In this document: positions 37,130 to 47,173 of the stretch, in pieces
Layout: every line of letters starts with the position of its first letter
How positions within the stretch are numbered: position 1 is the stretch's first letter
Source: JAAYCI01 sp964370445
GTDB lineage: Bacteria; Bacillota; Clostridia; Oscillospirales; Ruminococcaceae
Direction: 5' to 3'
Length of the DNA stretch: 64,000 bases
Assembly: GCA_964370445.1 (NCBI GenBank)
Contig: CAYJJK010000003.1
Location: 13,889-77,888 of the forward strand
The notes under the pieces: generated by a model
Databases searched by the model: none
What the model saw: the letters and a program-made list of their open reading frames with translations, nothing else
What the model was told of the DNA's origin: nothing
Program-made: the position numbers and the translations under genes

Positions 37130-37141
37130 AGGATGGGTGAC

Positions 37142-38302
37142 ATGGATAAAAAACGAGTGGGTATTATTGGTGGCGGTATTTCTGGAACTGCACTTGGATA
37201 CTACTTAAGCTTGTACAGCAATGCTGAAGTTGTAGTGTTTGAAAAAAATGCAGTGGGATGCGGATCTACCGCAAAATCAGCCGGTACAGTGTGCTTATTT
37301 GACGATTCTTTGGACAATCGCTATTGGGATGTGCGGCTGTATGGTTTTGAAACATATTTGAAAATGGAAGAAGAAGAAAAGGGGTCGGCTGGGTTTGATA
37401 AAACCGGCACCCTAGTGGTGGCAACAGACGAAAAGGTGGAGCAAGTGATCAACACCGGCATCGCACTTGCCAAAGCCGCGGGCTATACGGGCGAATATAT
37501 CACAGACAAAGCACGTATTAAAGAAATTTTGCCAGACATTTCCACAGAGAATATTTTGGGAGCTGGCTATACACAGGATGATGGATTTTTTGACGGAACG
37601 ATGATTTCAAATACATATGCACGTAAAATGCAAAAAAATGGTGTTACGCTGCTTACCAAAACAAAGGTGACGGAAATTACCAAAGATGGCGAAAAAGTGA
37701 ACGGTGTGGTTACAGATGACGGAAAAAAATACACCTTTGATTATGTGGTGGATTGCACAGGTCCGTGGAGCCGTTACACAGGAGAAATGGTGGGTATGGA
37801 TCTACCTTTGTGGCACACAAAAGCAGAGGCATTCTTCCTAAGCCCTCCGGGCAAAAAGTTGGGTTATACTTTCCCCGTTTTGAAATATCCGGCCTTTTAT
37901 GCACTGCGTGCAGGAGACAACATCTTTATCTGCAAATCACATTTATCTATGGATTTAGACAATCCCATGCACGCCGGGCAGTGGAACCCAGACAAATTGC
38001 CCACCACCGGTGGCACAGATGACTATTTTATTGAATTTTTGTTTGACCAGCTGGAGAGCAGAGTACCTGGCATTGTGGACAGTGGCCTTGTATCTTCTTG
38101 GCTCTCTTACCGAGCAGAGCCACGTGATTTTCTGCCCATTTTGGGTGAAACCAACGTCCCTGGTTATCTGTTGGCCACAGGATATGGTGGCAATGGCATC
38201 ATCGAGGCACCGGCAGCCAGCCGTGATTTAGCGAAGATGATTATGACCGGCGAAAGCACATTGCTGCTGGAAGAGTGGTCTTGCAAACGTCTATTAAACT
38301 GA
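37142..38302 (+). CDS. FAD-dependent amine/2-hydroxy acid dehydrogenase (DAO family)
   Basis: 386 residues from the ATG at 37142 (AGAGG nine bases before); the ATG at 37133 lies within that site. The dinucleotide fold GIIGGGISGTALGYYL with the acid at VVVFEKN, CGSTAKSAGT after it, and LATGYGGNGIIEAPAASRDLA at the C-terminus are those of the glycine/sarcosine/D-amino-acid oxidase superfamily. EtfB follows after 13 bases and EtfA after that. I infer that electrons go to ETF rather than oxygen, as with sarcosine or dimethylglycine dehydrogenase. The likely substrate is a secondary amine, an amino acid or a 2-hydroxy acid arising from the pathway. Confidence 0.86.
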   Translation: MDKKRVGIIGGGISGTALGYYLSLYSNAEVVVFEKNAVGCGSTAKSAGTVCLFDDSLDNRYWDVRLYGFETYLKMEEEEKGSAGFDKTGTLVVATDEKVEQVINTGIALAKAAGYTGEYITDKARIKEILPDISTENILGAGYTQDDGFFDGTMISNTYARKMQKNGVTLLTKTKVTEITKDGEKVNGVVTDDGKKYTFDYVVDCTGPWSRYTGEMVGMDLPLWHTKAEAFFLSPPGKKLGYTFPVLKYPAFYALRAGDNIFICKSHLSMDLDNPMHAGQWNPDKLPTTGGTDDYFIEFLFDQLESRVPGIVDSGLVSSWLSYRAEPRDFLPILGETNVPGYLLATGYGGNGIIEAPAASRDLAKMIMTGESTLLLEEWSCKRLLN

Positions 38303-38315
38303 GGAGAGGCTTCGA

Positions 38316-39104
38316 ATGAATATTGCAGTATGCATCAAGCAGGTTCCGGTGTCCAATGAGGTGGAAGTAGATCCGGTAACACATAATCTTGTAAGAGAAA
38401 GCAACGAAGGCATGGTAAACCCGGCCGACTTAAATGCCTTGGAAGCAGCTTTACAACTAAAAAGTGAAATCGGTGCACACGTGGTGGTATTTAGTATGGG
38501 GCCTTTGGACGCCGAAAAATCCTTGTACCATGCGCTGGCTATGGGTGCAGATGAAGCGTGTTTGATCACCGGCAAAGAATTTGCCGGTGCAGACACAATA
38601 GCCACGGCATATGCGCTGCAAAAAGCCTTAGAACAGCACGGCGATTTCTCGCTTATCTTTACAGGGCAAGAATCGGCAGACGGTGCTACTGCACAAGTGG
38701 GTCCAATGTTGGCACAAATGATGGATAGACCACATGTCAGTGCTGTTTTACAGCTTAGTGTACCGCAAGAAGAGGCAGTGATTGTGGAAAAAAGAACCGG
38801 CACAAAAAAGCTGCGTTTACAAATGCAGCTGCCGGCTCTTGTCAGCATTGCTTACGGGTGTAACGATGCAAGGCTGCCCACTTTGCGTTCTCAGATGAAG
38901 GCAAAAAAGTTGCCGATTGTGCACTATTCCAAAGAGAGCCTTGCATTGTGTGAAAAGGAAATTGGGCTTTTAGGTTCCCCTACAGATGTGATGTGTTCTT
39001 CTCAAATTGAACGCGATAAAACAGCGAATATGTTGCACGGTGATACAGCAGAGTTAGCCAATCAAATTCTTTGCCTCATCGAGAAAGAGAAAGGGAATAG
39101 TTGA
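38316..39104 (+). CDS. etfB: Electron transfer flavoprotein, beta subunit
   Basis: 262 residues, GAGGAG before the ATG. CIKQVPVSNEVEVDP at the start, NPADLNALEAAL, SMGPLDAEKSL, ALAMGADEA and TGQESADGATAQVGPMLA are standard EtfB motifs. It forms a dimer with the EtfA just downstream and receives electrons from the flavoprotein before it. Whether it is a bifurcating type cannot be decided by eye. Confidence 0.92.
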   Translation: MNIAVCIKQVPVSNEVEVDPVTHNLVRESNEGMVNPADLNALEAALQLKSEIGAHVVVFSMGPLDAEKSLYHALAMGADEACLITGKEFAGADTIATAYALQKALEQHGDFSLIFTGQESADGATAQVGPMLAQMMDRPHVSAVLQLSVPQEEAVIVEKRTGTKKLRLQMQLPALVSIAYGCNDARLPTLRSQMKAKKLPIVHYSKESLALCEKEIGLLGSPTDVMCSSQIERDKTANMLHGDTAELANQILCLIEKEKGNS

Positions 39105-39105
39105 C

Positions 39106-40087
39106 ATGCCAAAGGGAATTTGTATTTATGCAGAGCACAATGAGGCTGGGCTAGAGCCGGCGGTATGGGAACTGTATACAGCGGCCAAACAGTTACAAAA
39201 AACAACAGGGGAACCCATCAGCTTTTTTTTGGCGGGTAAAGATTGCGATAAGGTTGTTCAGACGCTTTTAGCAAGTGATGCGCAAACAGTTTATGTGGCA
39301 AAAACAGAGCAGAACCTTTGTTGTTTAGACGACGCACACAGTGAAGTGCTTGCGGAAATGCTTAAACGCATTGACCCTTTGCAGGTGCTGGTGCTGGCAA
39401 GCGAAGAAGGACGTTCTGTTTTTCCTCGTGTAGCAGTGCGGCTAAACACCGGCCTTACCGCAGNNNNNNNNNNATTTGGCCATAGAAAAGCGTGAGGATG
39501 GGCAGTATTACACCTTGCAAAACAAGCCTTCTTATGGAGACAATGTGATGGTGAGCATTGTGCATAAAAAGGGTGTGTATCCGGAGATGATGACGGTAAG
39601 AGCCGGTGTGTATGAAGCGAGTTGCCCACAGGAACAAGCGCAGGCCGAGCGCGTGGAGTTCAATGATATCACATACACGCCTTCGAAAATTCAGGTGCTG
39701 GATGTGTGCGAAGAAGAAGAGCAGGCGGATAGCATCTTGGGTGCAAACGTGGTAGTGGTGGCCGGACGCGGTGTGATGGATGAGGAGAGCTTTCCTCTTT
39801 TGGAGCAATTCGCTAAAAAAATTGGGGCTTGTGTGGGCTGCACACGTCCGGTGATGGATGCAGGGCTTGTTTCATTCGAAAGGCAAATCGGACAAACAGG
39901 TTGCACGATCCGCCCCAAAATTTGTATTTTGTTTGGTGTATCGGGTGCTATTCAACACACAGAAGGCATTAAAGATCCCAACATGTACATCGCTGTAAAT
40001 ATGGATGCCAACGCCCCCATATTTAGCTATGCGCATTACGGGGTGCAAGCAGATGCAAAGGATATTTTAACGGCTTTGAATGGCTAG
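39106..40087 (+). CDS. etfA: Electron transfer flavoprotein, alpha subunit (crosses an assembly gap)
   Basis: The left part (39106-39463) reads in one frame and ends LNTGLTA; the right part (39476-40087) reads in the next frame from LAIEKREDG. Known EtfA proteins have TADCTxLxI here. Filling D-C-T-x needs 9 bases, whereas 10 N are given, so the frame break is an artefact of the placeholder and the true gene is probably 326 residues. The C-terminal FAD domain is intact: VVVAGRGVMDEESFPLLEQFA, CTRPVMDAG, QIGQTGCTIRP, GVSGAIQHTEGI. EtfA and EtfB together accept electrons from the DAO-type enzyme at 37142. Confidence 0.9.
39464..39473. other. Assembly gap (10 N) inside etfA
   Basis: Ten N. The reading frame on either side and the expected TADCT motif indicate that 9 bases are missing in reality. 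Confidence 0.8.
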
Positions 40088-40177
40088 TGCATAGAAAAGC
40101 GTTGAAAAATTGTTTTTTTACAACATGTAAACAGCAGTTATACTTTGGTGTTTACACATTTACAAGATAAGGTTATA

Positions 40178-40221
40178 CATCAAAACCCCCCCGCTTTTAC
40201 ACGAGGGGGGGTTGATGTTTT
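40178..40221. terminator. Bidirectional terminator ending the catabolic operon
   Basis: CATCAAAACCCCCCCGC, short loop, then GAGGGGGGGTTGATG followed by TTTTC. It lies between etfA (plus) and the HAD gene (minus), both ending towards it. Confidence 0.8.
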
Positions 40222-40260
40222 CTTTACATTAAACATGAAAATAGCCAGTAAGAGAGAGGG

Positions 40261-41094
40261 CTAAGTAAGGTTAATTCCCTCTTGCTGTGCAATAAAGCGG
40301 GCAACACCATCTTCATTATGAGAGGGGAGTATACCGGTTGCAAACGCTTTGATTTCGTCTAAAGCATTTTGGGGGGCATAGCATTCATCCGATGCCTTCA
40401 TCACTTTCACATCATTGTAATTATCGCCAAAACTAATCAGTGTATCTGCCCCATAGGTTTGCTTTAGCTCTTTGGCGCGTGTGGCTTTATTGGCGGCACA
40501 CGAAAAAATTTCAAGGCAATAGCCTCCGTTATAAATATTGATGTATCCTGAACTCCCAACGCCTTCCATCGTTTCAATTTCTGCCTGTAATTTTAGCATT
40601 TGTTCTTTTTCGCCCAGCGCGGCGATATAAACGATATCCTCATTTAAAATTTGTTCAAATGAGGTGATTTGCCCGGCAAAAAGGCAGCCTTTTTGTGCCC
40701 TTTCGTGGTAATATTGGTTTTCGACATCCAGCGCATCGTCTTCAAAATAAAGATGGAGACCTTCGTTTTTGTATGTATATACATAGCATTGGCATTGGTG
40801 TTTTGTTACGGCCGCTAAGATATCGCGGTAAACATGTGGGGCAATGGGTGTGTGTGATAGATATTTTTTATTTTTGAAATCATACAACATCACGCCGTTC
40901 ATCAATATGGCCGGCATTTGCAGTTCAATTTTGGCCAAACGTGTATCACAGGTGTAGGGCATCCTAGCTGTAGCAATTGTAAATAGGCCCCCTTTTGCGA
41001 TGTGTTGGTTTAGAATATCTGCGGTGGTTTGTGTGATTTCACCCTTCTCATTCAATAAAGTTCCATCTAAATCAGAAATGTATAGTTTTTTCAT
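40261..41094 (-). CDS. HAD superfamily phosphatase (Cof-type)
   Basis: 277 residues, GAGGAGG before the ATG. Motif I DLDGTLLN at the N-terminus, TATARMPY (motif II region), K in NKATRAKEL and motif IV GDNYNDVKVM. The C2B cap between is the usual size. These enzymes dephosphorylate sugar phosphates, nucleotides or cofactors. It is on the opposite strand to its neighbours, so a link to the pathway is open. Confidence 0.9.
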   Translation of the reverse strand: MKKLYISDLDGTLLNEKGEITQTTADILNQHIAKGGLFTIATARMPYTCDTRLAKIELQMPAILMNGVMLYDFKNKKYLSHTPIAPHVYRDILAAVTKHQCQCYVYTYKNEGLHLYFEDDALDVENQYYHERAQKGCLFAGQITSFEQILNEDIVYIAALGEKEQMLKLQAEIETMEGVGSSGYINIYNGGYCLEIFSCAANKATRAKELKQTYGADTLISFGDNYNDVKVMKASDECYAPQNALDEIKAFATGILPSHNEDGVARFIAQQEGINLT

Positions 41095-41245
41095 TCAGTC
41101 CTCCTCGTGGACGGTTAGCTATGCCCCAAACATAGAAAGGGGTAAAATAAGTGAAATATGGTGTACACTGCTAAATTTGGGATGATTGTTATAACCCGCA
41201 GGACATATCGTTTTTTTAAAACAGGTAAACGAAGCGGGGGCCGAT

Positions 41246-41341
41246 ATGGATGAGTTTATTATACCAAGAGAAGCGATTCTTGGCAACGATGCAGTAATCA
41301 GAGAAATTTGTGATGCAGCAAACGAATATGAGTGGAATTGA
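41246..41341 (+). CDS. 31-codon ORF resembling the N-terminus of an iron alcohol dehydrogenase (remnant?)
   Basis: Reads MDEFIIPREAILGNDAV followed by a short charged stretch and TGA. The first 17 residues resemble the start of family III alcohol dehydrogenases (xFIIPxxxxxGxxAV). A G-rich run (GGGGG) lies 8 bases before the ATG. It may be the stump of a deleted gene or a true small peptide; evidence is thin. Confidence 0.3.
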   Translation: MDEFIIPREAILGNDAVIREICDAANEYEWN

Positions 41342-41388
41342 TTTTGTGCTGTGCATATCCTAAAAAATAAAAGGTATGGAGGTTTATG

Positions 41389-42534
41389 ATGGAAAAAAAA
41401 GTATTGGTGATGATACCCGGGCCAACACCGGTGGTAGGCTCAATCAAAGAGCAAATGGCACGAGATATACAAGCGTTTGGCGACCCACGCTTTGTAAAAG
41501 ACTATAAAGAGCTGATTGATGATTTAGGAAGCCTATTTAACTGCAATGGCAAAACATTTGCCATTGCAGGCACTGGAACATTGGCAATGGAAATGGCGAT
41601 TGCCAACACCACCAAACAAGGCGATAATGTATTGGTTGTTTCAAATGGTTTTTTTGGTGATCGTTTTATCGATATTTGCGAGAGAAAAGGGCTGAATGTG
41701 GATGTGTTGAGTGCCACATGGGGCACAGCAATAACAGCAGAGCAAGTAGATGTGAAATTGGCAGAAAAAGAATATGCAGCGGTTACTGTGAGCCATGTGG
41801 ATACCTCTACTGCAGTGGTGGCCCCCATTGAAGAAATTGGTAAAGTGGTGCAGAAATATGAAAACACAATCTATATTGTAGACGGTGTTGCCGCCACCGG
41901 TGGCGAATATGCCAATGTAGACGACATGGGTATTGATGTGATGCTAACAGGATCCCAAAAGGCCTTTGGGCTTTGCCCGGGTATGCTTGTGCTATGGGCC
42001 GGGCAAAATGCATTAAAACGCAGAGCTACACTTGGCGTTATTCCAGAGTATTATGTGGACTTTGAAAAGTGGATTCCCATCATGGACGACCCTTCTAAAT
42101 ATTTTGCAACGCCGGCTATCAATTTGGTATGGGCAATGAAAGAAGCTGTGGCCATTATGCAAGAGGAAGGGCTGCAAGAGCGGGCCTTGCGTCACAGCAA
42201 AAACGCAAAAGCGGTGAGGGCGGCTTTGCAAGCAATTGGCCTGCAAGTGTTGGCACAAGCAGGATGCGAGGCGTCCACATTAAGCAATGTGATCTATCCA
42301 GAAGGCGTTGATGATGCGAAGTTCCGCAGCACTATGTATGCAGAAGGCGTGGTGATTGCCGGCGCCTTGGGTGCTTATGCCGGCAAGGCATTTCGTATTG
42401 GGCACATGGGCAACATTGATCAAAATGATATGGTAGTGATGTTGGCCGCTGTTGAGCGCAGTTTGCTTGCGTGTGGTGTGAATGTAAAACAAGGTGTTGC
42501 TGTTGGTTCATATCTAAAGGAAATGCAAGCGTAA
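41389..42534 (+). CDS. Class V aminotransferase, PucG-like ((S)-ureidoglycine-glyoxylate transaminase / alanine-glyoxylate transaminase)
   Basis: 381 residues from the ATG at 41389, which is six bases after GGAGG (the ATG at 41386 is too close). MIPGPTPV at the start, AGTGTLAMEMAI, SHVDTSTAVVAPIEEIG, IVDGVAATGGE and the PLP lysine in LTGSQKAFGLCPGM fit the AGT/PucG family. The tail AYAGKAFRIGHMGNI is typical. In Bacillus, PucG transfers the amino group from ureidoglycine to glyoxylate, giving oxalurate and glycine. The other ureide genes nearby make this the preferred reading; serine/alanine-glyoxylate transaminase is the alternative. It is cut off from the main operon by a terminator and the HAD gene. 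Confidence 0.85.
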   Translation: MEKKVLVMIPGPTPVVGSIKEQMARDIQAFGDPRFVKDYKELIDDLGSLFNCNGKTFAIAGTGTLAMEMAIANTTKQGDNVLVVSNGFFGDRFIDICERKGLNVDVLSATWGTAITAEQVDVKLAEKEYAAVTVSHVDTSTAVVAPIEEIGKVVQKYENTIYIVDGVAATGGEYANVDDMGIDVMLTGSQKAFGLCPGMLVLWAGQNALKRRATLGVIPEYYVDFEKWIPIMDDPSKYFATPAINLVWAMKEAVAIMQEEGLQERALRHSKNAKAVRAALQAIGLQVLAQAGCEASTLSNVIYPEGVDDAKFRSTMYAEGVVIAGALGAYAGKAFRIGHMGNIDQNDMVVMLAAVERSLLACGVNVKQGVAVGSYLKEMQA

Positions 42535-42696
42535 TAGATGCCGCTGCAACGAATATATCCATCCCTGATAGGCATGCGAGCCTTCCTGTTAAAAAATTGA
42601 GTTCTTTAAGGCGGCAAAGAAAATGTTTTGGTGAAAATGGCTAGCTCACTTTTTTAAAACTGAGGGCAAAAAAGACAAGTAAGGATAAACGAAAAG

Positions 42697-42739
42697 AAAA
42701 CCATGTATAAGCGCTTTTTGTCGCTTATACATGGTTTTT
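42697..42739. terminator. Bidirectional terminator between pucG-like and the C11 lipoprotein gene
   Basis: AAAACCATGTATAAGCG (42697-42713), loop CTTTTTGT, CGCTTATACATGGTTTTT (42722-42739): 17 perfect pairs with T runs on both strands. Confidence 0.88.
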
Positions 42740-42774
42740 AAGTGTGTGTGGCACCGGTTTGGTATGGCACGCCT

Positions 42775-45700
42775 TTAGGCGGCCAACGGTTCACTCGCCT
42801 CTGCCGGTGTTTCTGCCGGTGCTTCAGCCGGCGCTTCTGCCGGTGTTTCTGCCGGTGTTTCTGCCGGTGCTTCAGCCGGTGTTTCAGCCGGTGTTTCAGC
42901 CGGTGCTTCAGCCGGTGCTTCAGCCGGTGCTTCAGCCGGTGCTTCAGCCGGTGCTTCAGCCNNNNNNNNNNNNNNNNNNNNNNNNNNNNNNNNNNNNNNN
43001 NNNNNNNNNNNNNNNNNNNNNNNNNNNNNNNNNNNNNNNNNNNNNNNNNNNNNNNNNNNNNGGCGTTTCAGCCGGCGCTTCAGCCGGCGCTTCAGCCGGT
43101 GTTGCAACAGGCTCTGCTGCAAATGCAGACATCGCCGCTTGCATGGGCAGTTCTATACTCTGCGCAGGAGATAGAGTGTTGAGCAGTGCGCCATTACTTA
43201 TTGTAAAAAGGGAACGGACGGAAGTTGCCTCATTGCCCTGGCTGTCTTTCATAACAAATTGCATCATATACGTGCCGTCTCTAAGCTGCACCTGCTCAAA
43301 TTGAAAATCGTTTTCCACAACGAGCTGCCCCCCTAAGAGGTACACATAGTCTATACTTGGGTTAATGGTGGCGCTAAGAAACCGAGGGCGCATCACATCC
43401 CCTTCTTGCAGCTGATACAGGGTGCGGCCACCTATGCCATCGGGCTGATTGGTTGGCAGCAAACCCTCTATAGAGTAGGTATTCTGCGTTAGGTCTTGCA
43501 CTACTTCCATGGTGTAGTTTGTGTTGTTAACTTGCACAGGCACCGAATAGTAATTGTATTGCTCACTGTGCGAAGAAAAATCCATGCATAGGGCTGCGCC
43601 CTGTACGCCACCCCACGCACCCGAGATATTGGCCAGAAACACACCATTTTCCCAATCGGCCGTTATGTCGTTGCTTGAACCCAAAAGTAAGCTTAGATTT
43701 TCTGCTGTATTCCATGTATATAATTCAAATGAAACGGAAGTTAAAATATCCTGAGCGTCTTCGCCTAAATCAAGGCGAAAACGTCCGTCTTCGTCCACTG
43801 TAACATCATGATATTGCCAGTTGGTGTTGTACACGCTTTGCAGCGGTTGCAGGCTGCTGATGCCCATTTCGTTTAGGTAGGCCATACCTGCTTGGCCCAT
43901 TGTTCCGGTTACGGCATATTCGTAGAAATAGGCCATCGCCTTTGATACGCCAACATTTTCAAATGTTGCCACTTCAGTTTGCATCTCTGTATGGATGCTG
44001 GAACCGTAAGGATAAAACAGGGATAGCCCTGCAGAGTTTGGGCGATATTTGCCGTTTACTTTATAATCTACACAAGCCTCGATGGCAGCCTGTAAGTGAG
44101 CGCTTTCTATAGGTAAGAGCTCGGCCGTTTTGGCGGCAAAATCGTGGAGATCTGCTACATTCATATAACCCTGGCGGCTTGTGTTGCCGCCATAGTTTTC
44201 TGTTTTACGCGAGGCTTGTCCCACCTGGCTTACAAAGGCCGCGTCACTTGCAGCTTTTTGCAAAGCCCGCCTGGCATAGGCGTTATAGGCCTGTAAAACT
44301 GCCTCTATTTCGCTTAAGTTGATCACAGAAAGCGTAGCTGTGTCTGCCTGTTGCACTGCGTTTACACTTTGTTCGGCATCTGCTTTTTCAATACCACGCA
44401 TATAGTTATCGCAAATGCTTTGTGAAAGCGTGAAAGAATCCACAAAAGGGTTTTCGGCCAAAGTACTCATGATTCCGGAGTACTCCCAGCCCACGCTCGG
44501 TTCCAAATCTTCCGAGGCAACCATGTAGCTTGCAAGGTCTGCAAAAATAGCCGCCGTGTCTACTGTGGCCATTAAACAGGCATCAAAGCCAATGATATCC
44601 AGTGGTGGGTTTGTTTCATTTTCGTCAAACACGGCCGTGAAAGCCTCTCGCATTTCAGGCAAGCTCAGTGTGTCATTGTTGAACTGCTCGTCAGAGGCCA
44701 CACCGCCTATCGTGCCGCCGCCGTGGTTCCAAAGCACAGCCATTGTGCGCTCTGCGGGATAGTTTGCACTGGCGAAATGCAAAAAATTCTCCAGCGTTTG
44801 CGCATTGCCCATGTTTTGTTTTGCCTGTTCATCCAAGAGGATTAAATTGCCGTCATCTGCGAGAAAGCGTTGCGATTTTTCAGGGTTGATATCACCGCGA
44901 AACCAGGCATCGCTGCCGCCGGTTTGCACTACTACATCCACATTTTCGGGTAAATCTACAGACAACATTTCCGCCAAATCTGCCGAGGCTGAACCATTGT
45001 TTGACTCCAAATCGCTGCCGCACAAATATAAATATATTGCCCATTCCGCTAGATATGCAGCCGCACCACCACCCTGCGGCTGGGCAGTGGATATGCTTTG
45101 CTGTGCGCTTGCACCCGTGTGAGTATGTGTTACATGCACCGCCGCGTCTATGTGATGAACCTCGCTGTTTAGCAGTAGCTCTCCATCTAAATCCACCGGG
45201 AAGCCATTGGTATCCACATTCAAGTTGTCGTCTTCCACTATGAAAAAGCCTTTGCTCGAGTATGCCGTATTGCCTTGGCTGTCCTCCATTACAAAGCGCA
45301 TTACATAGTTGCCATTTTGCAAATCGGTTTCATAAAAACGCGTATCGGCCGTCACAACAATTTCCTCTCCGGCGACGAAGCTGAACGCTCCCCCGTTTTG
45401 CAAAGACGTGGCCAGTAGTTTCGGAATTACCACGTCGCCCTCTTGCAGCTGCAAAAGATCACGGCCGGCCGCGCCACTTTCATCTGCGGGTGAGGATAAG
45501 CCTTCTATAAAGAACTCCTCAAGCTCGAAATCGTACACCACTTGCAAGTTATAGTCTTCCTCATTTAAAAGTACGGGTACCGTGTAGTAATTGTATCTAT
45601 CGTTATAGGAATACAGCTCCATAAAACAAATCGAGCCGTCCAAACTGCCCCAAACACCGCGGAAATTGTCTTCAAACACACCGTTTTCCCAATCGGCCAC

Positions 45701-47173
45701 CATGTCGTCGTCCACACCCAGCAGCACCACGGTGTCGTTCTCTTCGTCGATGGCATACAATTCAAATTTTATCGACGATAAAATATCTTGTGCTCTTTCG
45801 CCCAAATCCAAGGTGATGTAGCCTTGCTCGTTGAGTGTGAGCGGGGCATTTTGCCAGCCCGCCGTGTTGATGTTTTCAAGCTCGGGCAAATTTTCGATGC
45901 CCATCTCTTCAAGATAGGCATCGCCTTCTTCGCTCACTTCGCCCGATATGGCATATTCATAATAGTGGGCCATGGCGTCGCTTGCACTGATTTCGGCAAA
46001 GCTTAAAACTTCCTCTGTGAGGCCACTGTAGGGATAAAAAACGGACAGACCATTGGAATATGGGTGATAGGCGCCACGCACATTGTAGGCCACGCAGGCT
46101 TCTAGCGCGACTTGTACTTGCGCGCTTTCCTCTGGCAAAAACTCGGCCGTTTGGGCAGCCAAATCGCCAAGGTCTGCCCTGTTGTAATAGCCCTGCCAAC
46201 GCGTGTTGCCACCATAATTTTCCACCCCGCGCGACAATTGCCCCACATGGTTCACAAAAGCCGCTTCCTCGGCGGCCAGTTCCAAAAATCGTCTGCCATA
46301 GGAGTTGTAGGCCTGCAAAAGCGCTTCAATCTCGCCAAGGTTTATAACGGAAAGGGTGGCCGTATCCACCTCCTGTGGCCATGGAGAATTTTCTATGCCA
46401 AGCATATAACTGTCGCAAATGCTTTTAGCCAGTGGCAAAGGCTCTACAGATGGGTCTTCGGCTAAGGTTTTCATCCATCCCTCGTATTCCCAGCCCACAC
46501 CCGGCTCTAAATCTTCCGAGGCTACCATGTAGCTTGCCAGGTCTGCAAAGGTGGCCGCCGTATCCACCGTGGCCATGAGGCAGGCGTCAAAACCGATGAT
46601 GTCTAGCGGAGGGTCTTCCTCACTCTCCTCGAACACGGCTGTAAACGCTTCGCGCAATTCTGACAAGCTAAGTGCATCCATTTGAAATTGTTCGTCGTAT
46701 GCAATATCGCCCAAAGAACCACCGTGGTTCCAAAGCACAGCCATGGTGCGTTTTGCAGGGTAGTTTTCACTGGCAAAACGCAGGAAATCTTCCAGTGTTT
46801 GCGCATCGCCCATATTTTGTTTTTCCTGCTCTTCCAAAAGGGTTAAACTGCCGTTTTCTGCAAGAAAACGCTGGGATTTTTCGGGATCAATGTCGCTGCG
46901 ATGCCAGCTTTCACTGCCGCCGGTTTGGATAACCAGTTTCACATTGTCCGGCAAAACTATCGCCAACATCTCGGCCAAATCCTTTGTGGCGGCCCCATCA
47001 TCGGTCTCCAAATTGCTGCCGCATAAATACCAATACACCGCCCATTCGGCCTGTTCCTCTTCCATTTGCATGCTTGCGGTTTCGCCACTTGATGCGATAT
47101 CGCTTTGCCCCGTGCAGGCTGTTAGCAAAAGCAAAAGTAGTGCAAGCAGTGCCGCAGTTACCCTCTTTTTCAT
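42775..47173 (-). CDS. Lipoprotein with two clostripain (C11) protease domains and a PAE-repeat tail
   Basis: Over 1,430 codons. A lipoprotein signal with lipobox LTAC (Cys 20) is followed by a first C11 domain from about residue 43, with the catalytic dyad NHGG (His about 150) and GFDACLMATVD (Cys about 198). A linker and beta-rich region follow, then a second C11 domain from about residue 705 with the same motifs (His about 816, Cys about 864). The tail is a run of four-residue A/T-P-A-E units, about 3 before and 13 after a 100-N gap, ending EASEPLAA. Known bases total 4,299, a multiple of three, so the missing stretch must also be a multiple of three and the apparent frameshift is an artefact. 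C11 enzymes cut after arginine or lysine. Membrane-tethered outside the cell, with the tail possibly crossing the wall. Confidence 0.88.
42801..43096. repeat. 12-base tandem repeat (PAE-encoding) with a 100-N gap
   Basis: Contiguous 12-base units (GCTTCAGCCGGT and close variants) code on the minus strand for A-P-A-E or T-P-A-E. The gap at 42962-43061 lies within the array and was probably left unresolved by the assembler, so true copy number is unknown. No spacers, so not a CRISPR. Confidence 0.9.

Noticed and set aside
42801..43096. CRISPR array
   Set aside because: Repeats are 12 bases, directly joined and in coding frame; there are no spacers.
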